Assembly: GCA_002411015.1 (NCBI GenBank)
Contig: DHPY01000004.1
Span: forward strand, 1-63,459
DNA from: Armatimonadetes bacterium UBA5352
Lineage (GTDB): Bacteria; Armatimonadota; Zipacnadia; Zipacnadales; UBA5352
Reading direction: 5' to 3'
Length of the DNA: 63,459 bases
A program made the position numbers and the translations under genes. The notes under the pieces are model-generated. The model did not search any database, was not told the DNA's origin, and was given only the letters and a program-made list of their open reading frames with translations. Position 1 is the stretch's first letter, and every line of letters starts with the position of its first letter. Below, piece by piece: positions 26,971 to 36,008 of this stretch.

Positions 26971-28323
26971 ATGTCAGGAGTGGCCGAGTCGCTGGGCGGC
27001 GGCATGCAGTTCTCGGCGCCACCGGGAGTGGTGCTGTTGCCGGTGAGTCGTCAGGTTCCCACCGGTCTGGGCACGATTCGCGGCCTGGGGCGGGCAGGCA
27101 TACCTGTCATCGCAGTGGGGTCGGAGGCGGCTCCGCCCGCCGCAGCCTCGAAGTATGTCTCGCTCTACCTGCGCCTGCCGGACTACCGCCACGACGAGGC
27201 GCAGTTCATTGAGGCGCTCAAGAGCCTGGGCCGCGGGCTTGGATCAAAGGGCGTCCTGTTCGTCAGCGCCGACGATCAGTCGGCGCTACTCGCACTGCAC
27301 GCAGATGAGCTCTCCCGCCACTGGCGCTTCGACTACCTGGCGCTCAGCACCATCAACGCCTGCCTGAATAAGGCGCTGACCGCCGCGGTGGCGAGCAGCG
27401 CCGGCGTCGCGTACCCAGGCACCGAGATCTGCACGGACGCCGCGAGCATAGAGGCCTGTGTCGCCTCCAGCCCGATCCCGGCGATCGTCAAGCCGCTCGG
27501 CCACGCGATTTGCGATGAGGGGCACCTGCAGCGGCTCGATGGCTTCAAGCAGGCACTCCGGGCGAAGGCCTTCCGGGCGCGCACAAAGGAGTCGCTGAGC
27601 GCGGCCCTCACCACCGCCGTCGCCGCAGGTGCTCCGTGCATTGTTCAGCAGGAGATCCCGGGAGACGTGGCTCAGTCGCGGAGCGTCGGGATCTACATGG
27701 ATGACCGCCGGCAGGTGCATGGCACCTTCATCGGCCGCAAGGTGCGGCAGTACCCGGCGGATATCGGCACCGGCACGCTCTGCGAGTCCCTGCCGAGCGA
27801 CCCGGAGCTGATCGAGGCGTCGGTGGAGGTGCTGCGGGCCGCGGGCTATTGCGGCATCGCGGAGGTCGAGTGGAAGCTCGATGTCACCGACGGACGGCCG
27901 TGGCTGATCGAGATCAACCCGCGCCCGTGGGCGTGGATAGCCGCAAGTGAGGTCGCCGGCGTGAACCTCGCGCAGATGGCGTGGTGCTCGTTGAGCGGTG
28001 AGCGGGTGCCAGAGCAGCGACAGCGGGAGAACTCCCCGAAGTGGCTGGACCTGCTCAGCGACCTGGATGGCGTCAGGGCAGCGCGCCGGAGCGGGAATGG
28101 CGAGGCGATCAGCCTGCAGGAGTACCGCGGCTCACTCGCAGGCCCCAAGGAGTACGCATTCTTCGCGCGCGATGACTGGCGGCCGGGCATGGTGCGGTTG
28201 CGCGACGACCTGTCCTCGCGCCTGAGGAAGCTGTCGCCGAAGCTCTCCCGCGCAGCGACGGATGCTCGGAGAGGATGGCCGCGATGGTTGACCTGCGAAC
28301 CGCCGATCGAGTGCAGCGAGTGA
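26971..28323 (+). CDS. ATP-grasp carboxylate-amine ligase-like protein of EPS synthesis
   Basis: 450 residues. The N-terminal pre-ATP-grasp segment (VVLLPVSRQVPTGLGTIRGL) is followed by the ATP-grasp fold. It has a Lys-bearing strand in PIPAIVKPLGHAI, metal ligands in GIAEVEWKLD and the final loop LIEINPRPWAWI (E and N ligands). It resembles carboxylate-amine ligases found in EPS/exosortase clusters. It would join a carboxylate to an amine using ATP, perhaps decorating a uronic acid or amino sugar, but the substrate is unknown. ATG 26971 has GGAAGAGGG directly before it, a tight spacing; ATG 27004 is an alternative. It is the first gene of the rightward operon. Confidence 0.8.
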   Translation: MSGVAESLGGGMQFSAPPGVVLLPVSRQVPTGLGTIRGLGRAGIPVIAVGSEAAPPAAASKYVSLYLRLPDYRHDEAQFIEALKSLGRGLGSKGVLFVSADDQSALLALHADELSRHWRFDYLALSTINACLNKALTAAVASSAGVAYPGTEICTDAASIEACVASSPIPAIVKPLGHAICDEGHLQRLDGFKQALRAKAFRARTKESLSAALTTAVAAGAPCIVQQEIPGDVAQSRSVGIYMDDRRQVHGTFIGRKVRQYPADIGTGTLCESLPSDPELIEASVEVLRAAGYCGIAEVEWKLDVTDGRPWLIEINPRPWAWIAASEVAGVNLAQMAWCSLSGERVPEQRQRENSPKWLDLLSDLDGVRAARRSGNGEAISLQEYRGSLAGPKEYAFFARDDWRPGMVRLRDDLSSRLRKLSPKLSRAATDARRGWPRWLTCEPPIECSE

Positions 28324-29306
28324 AGCAGGGCGTTCGTGAGATCGCCTATATCACGGGTGTGAGCAGTGGCTGCACCGGCTTCCTGAACGCCGCCGACCGC
28401 GCGAGGAGGACGGGGCTCTACGCGTTCATCGGCCACCATGTGCTGGCCGACGACGAGAGCGACAGCATCCTGACGGCGGAACGCCTTCAGGGCCGCCTGC
28501 TCCATCTGCGCAAGCACTTCGATATGGTCAGTATCCCGGAGGCGCTCGAATGGCTGGAGAACCCAAGCATGGGCGACCGCCTCGCGGCCATCACCTTCGA
28601 CGACGGCTACCGCGACAACCTGACGGTGGGGCTGCCGGTGCTTGAGGCTACCGCGGTTCCTGCAACAGTCTTCGTCTGCACTGAACAGGTCCTCACCGGG
28701 CGGCCCTTCTGGTTTGACGTGGTCCGCTCGGCGACCGCGAGTGATTCGGGCGCGCTGACGAGCCTGGCGTGGGTGCAGGAGATCTCTGCTGCCTCCCCGG
28801 CCGGAGGGCACGGCCTCGCCGACACGCTCGTGAACGCGCTCAATCAGGATGCTCCGACTCTGCGCGCTGAGAAGGTGAATGAGCTCAGCGAGGCGCTTGG
28901 TGGTGGCCTGAACGCACTGCCCCCTCATCTGCAGCCACTGAGTCCTGATGACCTTCGGCGACTGGCGAGCAGTCCGCTGATGACGATTGGGGCTCACACG
29001 CACACGCACTCCGTGGTCGGCTGCTGCAGTGAAAGCGATCTTCGTGACGATCTCGCGCGGAACATCACCGCGCTGGAGGAGTTGACCGGAGAGCGGCCGT
29101 CGGTGTTCGCGTATCCCAAGGGTGTAACCGACGCGCCATCGGTTCATGTCAGATCCATCCTCGAGGAACTCGGACTCCGTGCGGCGTTCACCACGAAGCG
29201 CCACATCAACAGGTTGAACTCCGATCCTTGGATGCTCGGGCGATTCCCTCTGGGAGCGGGACCGGTCTCGGCCTTCGCGTGGGAACTGATGCAGCTTAGC
29301 TTCTGA
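28284..29306 (+). CDS. Polysaccharide deacetylase (NodB-like)
   Basis: 340 residues with all carbohydrate esterase 4 hallmarks: TFDDGYRDN (general base and metal Asp), GAHTHTHSVV (metal His pair) and FAYPKGV. It removes N- or O-acetyl groups from a polysaccharide or lipid-linked glycan. No signal peptide is visible, which suggests action on cytoplasmic intermediates or non-classical localisation. It overlaps the ATP-grasp gene by about 40 nt. ATG 28284 is preferred, with GGAGAGG 9 nt upstream; ATG 28275 is also in frame. In contrast to the protein at 24310-25398, this one keeps the canonical catalytic motifs. Confidence 0.9.
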   Translation: MVDLRTADRVQRVKQGVREIAYITGVSSGCTGFLNAADRARRTGLYAFIGHHVLADDESDSILTAERLQGRLLHLRKHFDMVSIPEALEWLENPSMGDRLAAITFDDGYRDNLTVGLPVLEATAVPATVFVCTEQVLTGRPFWFDVVRSATASDSGALTSLAWVQEISAASPAGGHGLADTLVNALNQDAPTLRAEKVNELSEALGGGLNALPPHLQPLSPDDLRRLASSPLMTIGAHTHTHSVVGCCSESDLRDDLARNITALEELTGERPSVFAYPKGVTDAPSVHVRSILEELGLRAAFTTKRHINRLNSDPWMLGRFPLGAGPVSAFAWELMQLSF

Positions 29307-29344
29307 CACTTCCGGTGAGTTGGACCGAGGCCGAAAGGAGACGC

Positions 29345-30910
29345 ATGGCTCTCTCAAGCGGTGGACGTGTAGTGCGCGATACCAGCTACCTGCTCGCCGG
29401 GCAGGTGGTTGGAGGTCTCGTGGGTCTTGGCTTCGCGGCGTGGTTCGCGAGACATCTTCCGGCCGATGAGCTGGCAATGTGGCCGGTCTGCGTCACGCTC
29501 GCCAGCATCGTCCACCCGCTCAGCAACCTCGGCACGCATACCTCTTTCATGCGCTCGATCCCCAAGCTGCTGGCCCGCAGTGAGCGCGAGGAGGCCTCGC
29601 GGCTGCTTCGCGGCGCACTGCTGTGGACCACCGGCCTCGCGATCGTCCTGTGCGTTCTCATGTACATGTGGGGGCCGAGCGTCAACCGGATACTGCTCAA
29701 CGGTGAGCTGCCCGACGGGCTCATGAACGTTATCGCCATCGCGGTGCTCGCGCGGGCGCTCGAGAGTCACCTCGAATGGTTCCTCAACGCATTCCAGGAG
29801 TATGCGCTGCTGGCGCTATCCCGTACCGTCAGCCGCGTTCTGCGCTCAGTCGCCGCCTTTGCGTTCTACCTCGTCGCCGGCATCGAGGGAAGCGTAATCG
29901 GCCTCGCCATCGGCTCAGTCGCCGGTGGCCTCGTGTGCGTCTACGGACTCTATCGGCATATGCGGCCCGGCAGGGGCATGTCCTCAGTGGTCACACTCCT
30001 GCGCAAGTCCGGCCCCTTCTACATCAGCCAGCTCTACAAGGGCGCGATGAGCCGCGCGGACTACATCCTCGTAGGCGCCATGGGCGGCGCGGATAGCCTC
30101 GCTCTCTACTACGTCGCCTACCGCGTCCTCGAGCACCTACAGGAGCTTGACACGTACATCATGGAGGCGCTGACACCGAAGCTCGCGGAGAAGGCGACGG
30201 AGGGCCGGCGCGCGTCGGAGGAAGCCTTCACCAAGTGCAGCCGCTACTTCTTCCTGAGCATGGTGCCGCTGCACCTGGGGCTCGCGGCGGCGGGACCGGC
30301 GATCATCCGAGCCTACGCTGGCCCGGAGTGGGACAGCGCAGGTCTGATCTTCTCAGTGCTGTGCGTCTACCTGGCGCTGGATGGCCTCTACGCGATCTAC
30401 CGCCGCCAGATCGTAGTCGCCGGCAATCGCTGGCACACGCTGATTATAGATGCCTCCAACCGGACTCTCTCGGTAGGTGCGATCGCGGTCTTCACCTACT
30501 ACATGGGCAGCATGGGCGCGGCGATCGGGCAGCTCGCGAGCACGCTGATCCTGCTTCCGCTGGGCATGTATCTCATCCGCCCGGTGATTGATGCGAAGCA
30601 CTGCCGCTCCGGGGTCATCCTCGGCACTGTCGGTGGCGCGATTGCGCTGCTGATCGCGGGCGGACTGGAGCTTCTCAGCGGCAATGCCATGCTGGTCCTC
30701 GGCACTCTGCCGCTGATCGTCGCGCTCTACGTCGCATTCCTGCGCCACCGTCTCATGAAGAGCGACGTCCGGCTGCTCGAGCAGATGATGCCCTCGCGAC
30801 TGCTGTCGGGGACACGGCGACAGAAGGTGCATGCGTTCCTGGAGAGGCAATGCCTGCCCAGACGCCGCGGAGGCACGACAGCCGAGGGCATGAAGGAGGC
30901 CGGCACATGA
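29345..30910 (+). CDS. Polysaccharide flippase (Wzx/MATE-like)
   Basis: 521 residues with about 12-14 hydrophobic helices and the typical opening DTSYLLAGQVVGGLVGLGFA. Proteins of this superfamily move undecaprenyl-linked sugar repeat units across the inner membrane. The start is ATG 29345, with AAGGAG at 29335-29340. It overlaps the next gene (O-antigen ligase-like) by 4 nt (ATGA at 30907-30910), matching the usual Wzx-Wzy pairing. A second flippase lies at 34692-35972. Confidence 0.88.
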   Translation: MALSSGGRVVRDTSYLLAGQVVGGLVGLGFAAWFARHLPADELAMWPVCVTLASIVHPLSNLGTHTSFMRSIPKLLARSEREEASRLLRGALLWTTGLAIVLCVLMYMWGPSVNRILLNGELPDGLMNVIAIAVLARALESHLEWFLNAFQEYALLALSRTVSRVLRSVAAFAFYLVAGIEGSVIGLAIGSVAGGLVCVYGLYRHMRPGRGMSSVVTLLRKSGPFYISQLYKGAMSRADYILVGAMGGADSLALYYVAYRVLEHLQELDTYIMEALTPKLAEKATEGRRASEEAFTKCSRYFFLSMVPLHLGLAAAGPAIIRAYAGPEWDSAGLIFSVLCVYLALDGLYAIYRRQIVVAGNRWHTLIIDASNRTLSVGAIAVFTYYMGSMGAAIGQLASTLILLPLGMYLIRPVIDAKHCRSGVILGTVGGAIALLIAGGLELLSGNAMLVLGTLPLIVALYVAFLRHRLMKSDVRLLEQMMPSRLLSGTRRQKVHAFLERQCLPRRRGGTTAEGMKEAGT

Positions 30911-32493
30911 GAAACGGCGCGACGACCTTCATCGCGCACAAGGCCGGGCTTAGTCAGAGCATGTCGGGGCCTGCGCTCGTGGTCCTGCTCGTGGCCGGTC
31001 TTCTGCTTGCTGCGCTCGTGAGCCTGTACAACCCCGCGCTTGCATTTGTGGGCGTACTCGCGCTTACCATGCTCCTCCTCGGCCTGCGAGAGCCTCAGTG
31101 GGCCGCAGTGGTCCTGGTCTCGTCGCTCGCGGTGGTGCCGGTCGAGCTCTCGCAGAACACGCTCTTTGGGCACAACATTGAGAACCCGCTGCAGATTCTT
31201 GTGCCGCTGACGCTGGTCGTTGCCCTCCTGTCAGCTCTGAAGGACCGCGAGATGCCGACGCTGATCGTCCCCGACTTGCTCATCGTGGGCCTGGTCATGT
31301 GGGGGCTGCTCAGCCTCGCCAACGCCGGACAGATGCCCTTTGACAGCTACTGGAAGAAGTACGGGAACAAGCTGATCTTCCCGCTCGGGTTCTATGTGAT
31401 CGTGCGGCTGCTCTCGCTCGATCACCGTGGGATCATGCAGATCATCAGGATCTCCGTGATCCTCGTGGTCATCCAGGCGTTCCTGATCATCGTGCAGGCG
31501 AAGACCGGCATGACCGTGCTGTATGGCGACCTGCACGGTGGTTACCCCACAGGCCCCTTCGCCTACTTCTGGACGGCCGCGGCCTTCCTGGCCATGTGGC
31601 CACCGTTGATCATCCTCGCCACCAGCCGCGCCAGATCGCGCACTGGATGGGCGCTCGGCTTCCTGGCCCTGCTGATCACCGCCTACGCCATCACACGCAC
31701 CGGCCAGCGGGGCGCGACCTTCCTCCTGCTCCTGGAGGCGCCGCTATGTCTGCTGGCGCCGTCCATGCGCAAGACCGCGCTGGCGGCGATCGCTGTGGGC
31801 GCCATGCTCTACATCCCGTGGTCAATGACCGGCTCAGGCGGCGATCTGCTCTCGCGCTTCGACGAGACCGATGAGTCGCGGGTCGCATACCGTACCGTGG
31901 CGCTTGAGATGGTGCGCTCCGACAGGTGGGACCCGATCTTCGGCGTTGGCCCGTACATCTCTCCCCGTGAGATGAGGGGAATGCAGATCGAGACGGGCGC
32001 TCAGCAGTTCCTGATGCACGGGCGCAAGGTACTGGATGTCTCAGAGATAGCTGAGTCCGGGCACGCTTTGCACAACGTCTACCTCTCGCTTCTGGTTGAG
32101 TTCGGTTCGGTTGGGGCGTTCCTGGCCGGGCTCGCGTGGATATGGCTGACCGTGTCGGCGATCAGACTGTACCTCAATCCCGCGGCAGATCGCGCTCTAC
32201 TGATTGGCGTGATGGGTGCGCTGATCGGCTGGGGAGGCATCGGGTACATCCATAACATCTACTCGTTCGCAGCGCCCATGGCTCTCTTCTTCTTCTTCTA
32301 TGGCCTCGTCGTCGGCAAGCAGCAGGCCTTCTTCGAGCGAGACGTTGAGCGCGCTCAGGGGCGTCGGACGGAGCCGCCGGTACTGCTGCGTCACACCGGC
32401 AGCGGGAGTCCGCCGAAGCTCACGCGGCGGGTCGTCATACCCCGCATGAGCGCGTTCAGTTCGGCAAATGGCTCGCCTGCAGGGGATACGTGA
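30907..32493 (+). CDS. O-antigen ligase/Wzy polymerase-like membrane protein
   Basis: 528 residues with about 10-12 membrane helices and one long periplasmic loop (about residues 330-385) ending in ESGHALHNVYLSLLVEFG. The H-N-x-Y-L pattern after the large loop is characteristic of the Wzy_C/O-antigen ligase family. It probably polymerises flipped repeat units in the periplasm. ATG 30907 overlaps the flippase stop. The polar C-terminal tail (~65 residues) is longer than I would expect and has no recognisable domain. Confidence 0.88.
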   Translation: MRNGATTFIAHKAGLSQSMSGPALVVLLVAGLLLAALVSLYNPALAFVGVLALTMLLLGLREPQWAAVVLVSSLAVVPVELSQNTLFGHNIENPLQILVPLTLVVALLSALKDREMPTLIVPDLLIVGLVMWGLLSLANAGQMPFDSYWKKYGNKLIFPLGFYVIVRLLSLDHRGIMQIIRISVILVVIQAFLIIVQAKTGMTVLYGDLHGGYPTGPFAYFWTAAAFLAMWPPLIILATSRARSRTGWALGFLALLITAYAITRTGQRGATFLLLLEAPLCLLAPSMRKTALAAIAVGAMLYIPWSMTGSGGDLLSRFDETDESRVAYRTVALEMVRSDRWDPIFGVGPYISPREMRGMQIETGAQQFLMHGRKVLDVSEIAESGHALHNVYLSLLVEFGSVGAFLAGLAWIWLTVSAIRLYLNPAADRALLIGVMGALIGWGGIGYIHNIYSFAAPMALFFFFYGLVVGKQQAFFERDVERAQGRRTEPPVLLRHTGSGSPPKLTRRVVIPRMSAFSSANGSPAGDT

Positions 32494-32523
32494 GGGTGAG
32501 AACACCGTGGTTTGGAGTGGGTG

Positions 32524-33249
32524 ATGCAGGTGAAGACACTGGTAGTCATGCCCGCCTACAATGAGGCGGCCAACATCGGCAACACTATCCGCAAGGCACG
32601 CCAGGCGAATCCTGACGTGGACATCGCGGTGGTGGATGACGGTTCGATGGACGACACCGCCGCTATCGCCACCCAGGCCGGCGCGACTGTCCTCCCGCTG
32701 CCGATCAACCTCGGTTACGGCGGCGCGCTGCAGACCGGCTTCATGTACGCTGAAGCCAACGGCTATGACGAGGTCGTCCAGCTTGATTCCGATGGCCAGC
32801 ACGAGCCGGCCTGCATCAACGACCTCCTCACGGCGCTGCGTGACGATGGCATGGACATCGTCATCGGCTCGCGCTTCATGGGCACCGGGGACTACAAGGC
32901 ACCACCCGCACGCGCCGCTGGGATGGCGCTGATGCGCTGGCTGACGCGCGTGACAACCGGGAAGAAGATCACCGATCCCACATCCGGGTTCCAGGCTCTC
33001 AACAGGCGGGCAATCTGCCTCTACGCCTCCGATGTCTATCCCTCGGACTATCCTGACGCCGATGTTCTGATCATGGTGCAGCGCGCGGGGCTGCGAGTGG
33101 GGGAGATCCCGGTGCAGATGTACCAGCGGGAGGCCGGCGTCTCGATGCACAGCGGGCTCATCAAGCCTATCTGGTACATGTTCAAGATGCTTCTCTCGAT
33201 CGGTCTCACCATGCTGCGCAAGCCCCCGGCTGTCTCGAGGAGTGGGTAA
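32524..33249 (+). CDS. GT2 glycosyltransferase, dolichyl/undecaprenyl-phosphate mannosyltransferase-like
   Basis: 241 residues with GT-A fold: VVMPAYNEAANIGNTI, VVDDGSMDDTAAIA, the acceptor-side NLGYGGALQTGF, and QLDSDGQHEP containing the DxD metal motif. It lacks C-terminal membrane helices apart from a weak hydrophobic stretch near the end. It probably makes a polyprenyl-phosphate sugar for GT-C enzymes such as those at 36009 and 51286. ATG 32524 is chosen with GGAG about 7 nt upstream. Two bases separate it from the DUF2304 gene, a common pairing. Confidence 0.9.
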   Translation: MQVKTLVVMPAYNEAANIGNTIRKARQANPDVDIAVVDDGSMDDTAAIATQAGATVLPLPINLGYGGALQTGFMYAEANGYDEVVQLDSDGQHEPACINDLLTALRDDGMDIVIGSRFMGTGDYKAPPARAAGMALMRWLTRVTTGKKITDPTSGFQALNRRAICLYASDVYPSDYPDADVLIMVQRAGLRVGEIPVQMYQREAGVSMHSGLIKPIWYMFKMLLSIGLTMLRKPPAVSRSG

Positions 33250-33251
33250 CG

Positions 33252-33659
33252 GTGGATATGGATATGATGACGCCGCGGCAGACGCTCTTTACGCTTGCCC
33301 TCGCGTTCATACTGCTGGCCTTTGTGGTCGAGCTGGTCAGGCGGCGCCGGCTGCGCGAGGAGTACTCGTGGCTGTGGGTGATCGCCAGCGTTGTGGTGGT
33401 GGTGCTGGTTGGCTATCCGCCACTGCTCGCTGCGATTATCGCCGCCTCCGGCGCCTCGAAGGCGACCACCACGATCTTCATGCTCTCTATCACCTTCCTG
33501 GCTGTTGTCTCGGTGCATATGTCCACGAAGCTGACGGAGAACAAGTCGAAGACGAAGCGACTGGCGCAGAAGATGGCGCTGCTGGCGGCTCGCCCACCTG
33601 CCGGAACCCAGACCTCCGATGCGCGCAACGTCGGATTTGCTGAGGCTACTGAGGCATGA
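33252..33659 (+). CDS. DUF2304 small membrane protein
   Basis: 135 residues with three membrane helices (about 10-25, 40-60, 70-90). RRRRLREEYSWLWVI between the first two is the DUF2304 hallmark. A basic, coiled C-terminal tail follows (STKLTENKSKTKRLAQ). DUF2304 genes usually follow polyprenyl-phosphate GT2 genes, and the product may help bind or flip the lipid-linked sugar; this is unproven. The start is GTG 33252, and the stop overlaps the next GT2 by 4 nt. Confidence 0.85.
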   Translation: MDMDMMTPRQTLFTLALAFILLAFVVELVRRRRLREEYSWLWVIASVVVVVLVGYPPLLAAIIAASGASKATTTIFMLSITFLAVVSVHMSTKLTENKSKTKRLAQKMALLAARPPAGTQTSDARNVGFAEATEA

Positions 33660-34669
33660 GGATCTCTATCGTAATCCCTGCATACAACGTCGGCCATGCC
33701 ATCAGCCGAACGCTCGATGTTCTCCTGCGGCAGGACATCGGTTTGCACGAGATGGAGATCATCGTGGTTGACGATGGCTCCACCGACGACACCGCCGAGC
33801 AGGTGCGGCGCTTCCCGGTGATCTACATCCACCAGCAGAATGCTGGTGCCGCCGCGGCGCGCAATACCGGCTTCGCCGCCGCCACAGGTGACCTGGTGGT
33901 TTTCATAGACGCGGACTGCGAGCCCAAAGGCGCGACCCTACGTTCCATCATTGAAGCGCTTGAGCGAGAGCCTGCGGCACTGGTCGGCGGCATCTACGCC
34001 CCGGCCGCAGGCATGCCGGTGGTCGAGGGCGCCATCAATGAGGAGATCAGGTACCGGCACCTCCGCGGGCCCGAACAGGTCCAGCACATCGGCGGCTTCT
34101 GCATGGCGATGCGCTGTGACCAGATGCGCGAGATTGGCGGCTTCGATGGCAAGTGCGACCGCTCGGAAGACCTGGAGATGTCCTACCGGGCAGTCAGCAA
34201 GGGCCATCCGCTCAGGGCCCTGAAGCAGGCGGTCTTCATGCATCGACACCCTCGGACACTTCGGTCATGGCTGAAGGACCAGTACCGCAAGGCGCGTGGC
34301 CGTACACATGATGCTCTCGCCAGAACCAGCGTCAAAGGCAGCGACGGCTACGTGGGCCATCGCGACTGGGCCTCCCTGCTGCTGGCGATGGTCTCCGCAG
34401 CGGCGGTCCCGTTTGTGTGGCACGCAATCGGCAGGCGGCTGCTGGTCGGGGGCGTTGTCCTCAGCATGCTGCTGCAACTGCCTCTGGCCGTCTTCGCGAT
34501 ACGCGACACCGGCGACTGGCGGCAGATCGTCCTCCTGCCGATGCAGGTACTGCGCGGGTTCGCGTGGGCAGCGGGAGCGCTCGTAGAGGTGATCGCGACG
34601 CTCCGGCGCCGGCTGGCGCACCCCGCCCGTCCTGGTGACCTTGCAGCAGAGCCACAGGTGCGTTCCTGA
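33656..34669 (+). CDS. GT2 family glycosyltransferase with C-terminal membrane helices
   Basis: 337 residues. The GT-A domain has SIVIPAYNVGHAISRTLDVL, VVDDGSTDDTAEQV, NAGAAAARNTGF and FIDADCEPKG (DxD). The late motif CDRSEDLEMSYRA supplies the ED catalytic base. Two or three membrane helices follow (about 240-310). It probably transfers a sugar to a lipid-linked intermediate at the inner membrane. It is the last gene of the rightward operon and ends 22 bp from the convergent flippase gene, with no room for a standard terminator. Confidence 0.88.
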   Translation: MRISIVIPAYNVGHAISRTLDVLLRQDIGLHEMEIIVVDDGSTDDTAEQVRRFPVIYIHQQNAGAAAARNTGFAAATGDLVVFIDADCEPKGATLRSIIEALEREPAALVGGIYAPAAGMPVVEGAINEEIRYRHLRGPEQVQHIGGFCMAMRCDQMREIGGFDGKCDRSEDLEMSYRAVSKGHPLRALKQAVFMHRHPRTLRSWLKDQYRKARGRTHDALARTSVKGSDGYVGHRDWASLLLAMVSAAAVPFVWHAIGRRLLVGGVVLSMLLQLPLAVFAIRDTGDWRQIVLLPMQVLRGFAWAAGALVEVIATLRRRLAHPARPGDLAAEPQVRS

Positions 34670-34691
34670 CGACGCAGGTTGCCGCCGTCGG

Positions 34692-35972
34692 CTACTTCTG
34701 AAGCTCATCCGACTGCGATGATCCACCTGCGTCAGATTCGGTGTTTCCGGTGCTGTGGATCACGCTTGCACTAAGCGGCACCAGCGGGATCAGGCTACCC
34801 AGCGCGGACGCGAGGATCATGTGCAGCGGGCTGTCGTGCAGCACAACCAGTGAGATGATCGAGAGGGCGCAGCCGGCGCCAAGTGACCAGACTAGCAGCG
34901 GTGAGTGCTGGGCCATGTGGAAGCGCGTGACAACCGTCAGCAGCGCCGGCAGGCTCGATCCGGCGGCGAAGATCCCAAGCCACTGCGCGAGCGGCAGGAA
35001 CTCGTCGCCCAGGAGCAGGCCCACGATCATCCGCGGCGCGAGGTAGCACGCGGTTGTCACTACCACGATCCCCGCGAGCACCGCTCCCGCGGTGACGGTG
35101 AGCAGTCGGAGCCCGTGTGGAGTCCGCGTCCCCGCCTGCACAACCGACGGGAACATCGCGCTTGCGAAGCCGCCGGCGAGCATCAGGAACGGCGCGCGTA
35201 TGAGGTTGGAGGCCGCCGCGTAATAGCCGGCGACCTCAGCGGAAAGGAAGTACTTGGCAGCGACCATGTCGAGCTGGCTGAGCACCGCGATAAGCAGGAA
35301 GGCGCCACCGACGGCATATGCCTGGCCGGTCACGGTCAGGTCAGAGCGTCTCGGGCGGTGGGAGAACACGCTGCGCCAGTCCACAGGCAGCGCCAGCGCG
35401 GGGATGGCGAGAAGCAGGATGCTGCTGATCGCGAAAACGAGTGTCGCGTTCAGAAGGCTGAAGCCGATGGCCATGAGCAGCAGCCCGAGGCCAAAGCGCG
35501 TGATGGCCTCCAGCGTGTACGACGCCGCGGAGGTCGCGAAGCGCAGCAGGCCCTCCACCGCTCCACGCAGTACCGCGCCGACTGCGCGCATGACCGAGAC
35601 GATGCCGATGACGATGACTGCACCTATACTGCCGATGCTCAGTTCGGCGTTGATCAGAGGACTGAGCGCGATGTAGATCAGCAGGGCCGCGAGGGAGTAG
35701 GCGCCGACGGTGAAGGCCGAGGAGCGTACGAGGTCGGTCAGCTCCTCCCGGTCGTCCTCGCCGACGACAGCGGCATAGCGGGAGACGATCGTGGCGACGC
35801 CCTGGACGAGTGAAGAGGCGAAGTAAAGGAACGTGAGCAATACGCCGAGCGACCCAAACTGGTCCGGGCCAAGCCCGCGGGCAGCGATGATCACGAAGCC
35901 ATAGCTGAAGACGCCGGCCGCGATATTGCCCCCGGTGAGAAGCGCGCCGGACCTGAGAACCGAAGACCGCAT
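34692..35972 (-). CDS. Second polysaccharide flippase-like membrane protein
   Basis: 426 residues with about 12 helices. It opens GALLTGGNIAAGVFSYGFVI and has ARGLGPDQFGSLGVLLTFLY, a typical oligosaccharide-flippase start. It is shorter than the flippase at 29345-30910 and not closely similar to it, so the region may handle two different lipid-linked glycans. It is divergent from the GT-C gene at 36009 with under 40 bp between starts, so any promoter must lie within coding sequence. Confidence 0.85.
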   Translation of the reverse strand: MRSSVLRSGALLTGGNIAAGVFSYGFVIIAARGLGPDQFGSLGVLLTFLYFASSLVQGVATIVSRYAAVVGEDDREELTDLVRSSAFTVGAYSLAALLIYIALSPLINAELSIGSIGAVIVIGIVSVMRAVGAVLRGAVEGLLRFATSAASYTLEAITRFGLGLLLMAIGFSLLNATLVFAISSILLLAIPALALPVDWRSVFSHRPRRSDLTVTGQAYAVGGAFLLIAVLSQLDMVAAKYFLSAEVAGYYAAASNLIRAPFLMLAGGFASAMFPSVVQAGTRTPHGLRLLTVTAGAVLAGIVVVTTACYLAPRMIVGLLLGDEFLPLAQWLGIFAAGSSLPALLTVVTRFHMAQHSPLLVWSLGAGCALSIISLVVLHDSPLHMILASALGSLIPLVPLSASVIHSTGNTESDAGGSSQSDELQK

Positions 35973-36008
35973 TGATCACTCCTGAAGTCATCCGCCGTGG
36001 GGGCCAGA

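Noticed and set aside
27846..29477. 543-codon open frame opposite the ATP-grasp and deacetylase genes
   Set aside because: It crosses two well-supported genes antisense and reads as low-complexity sequence.
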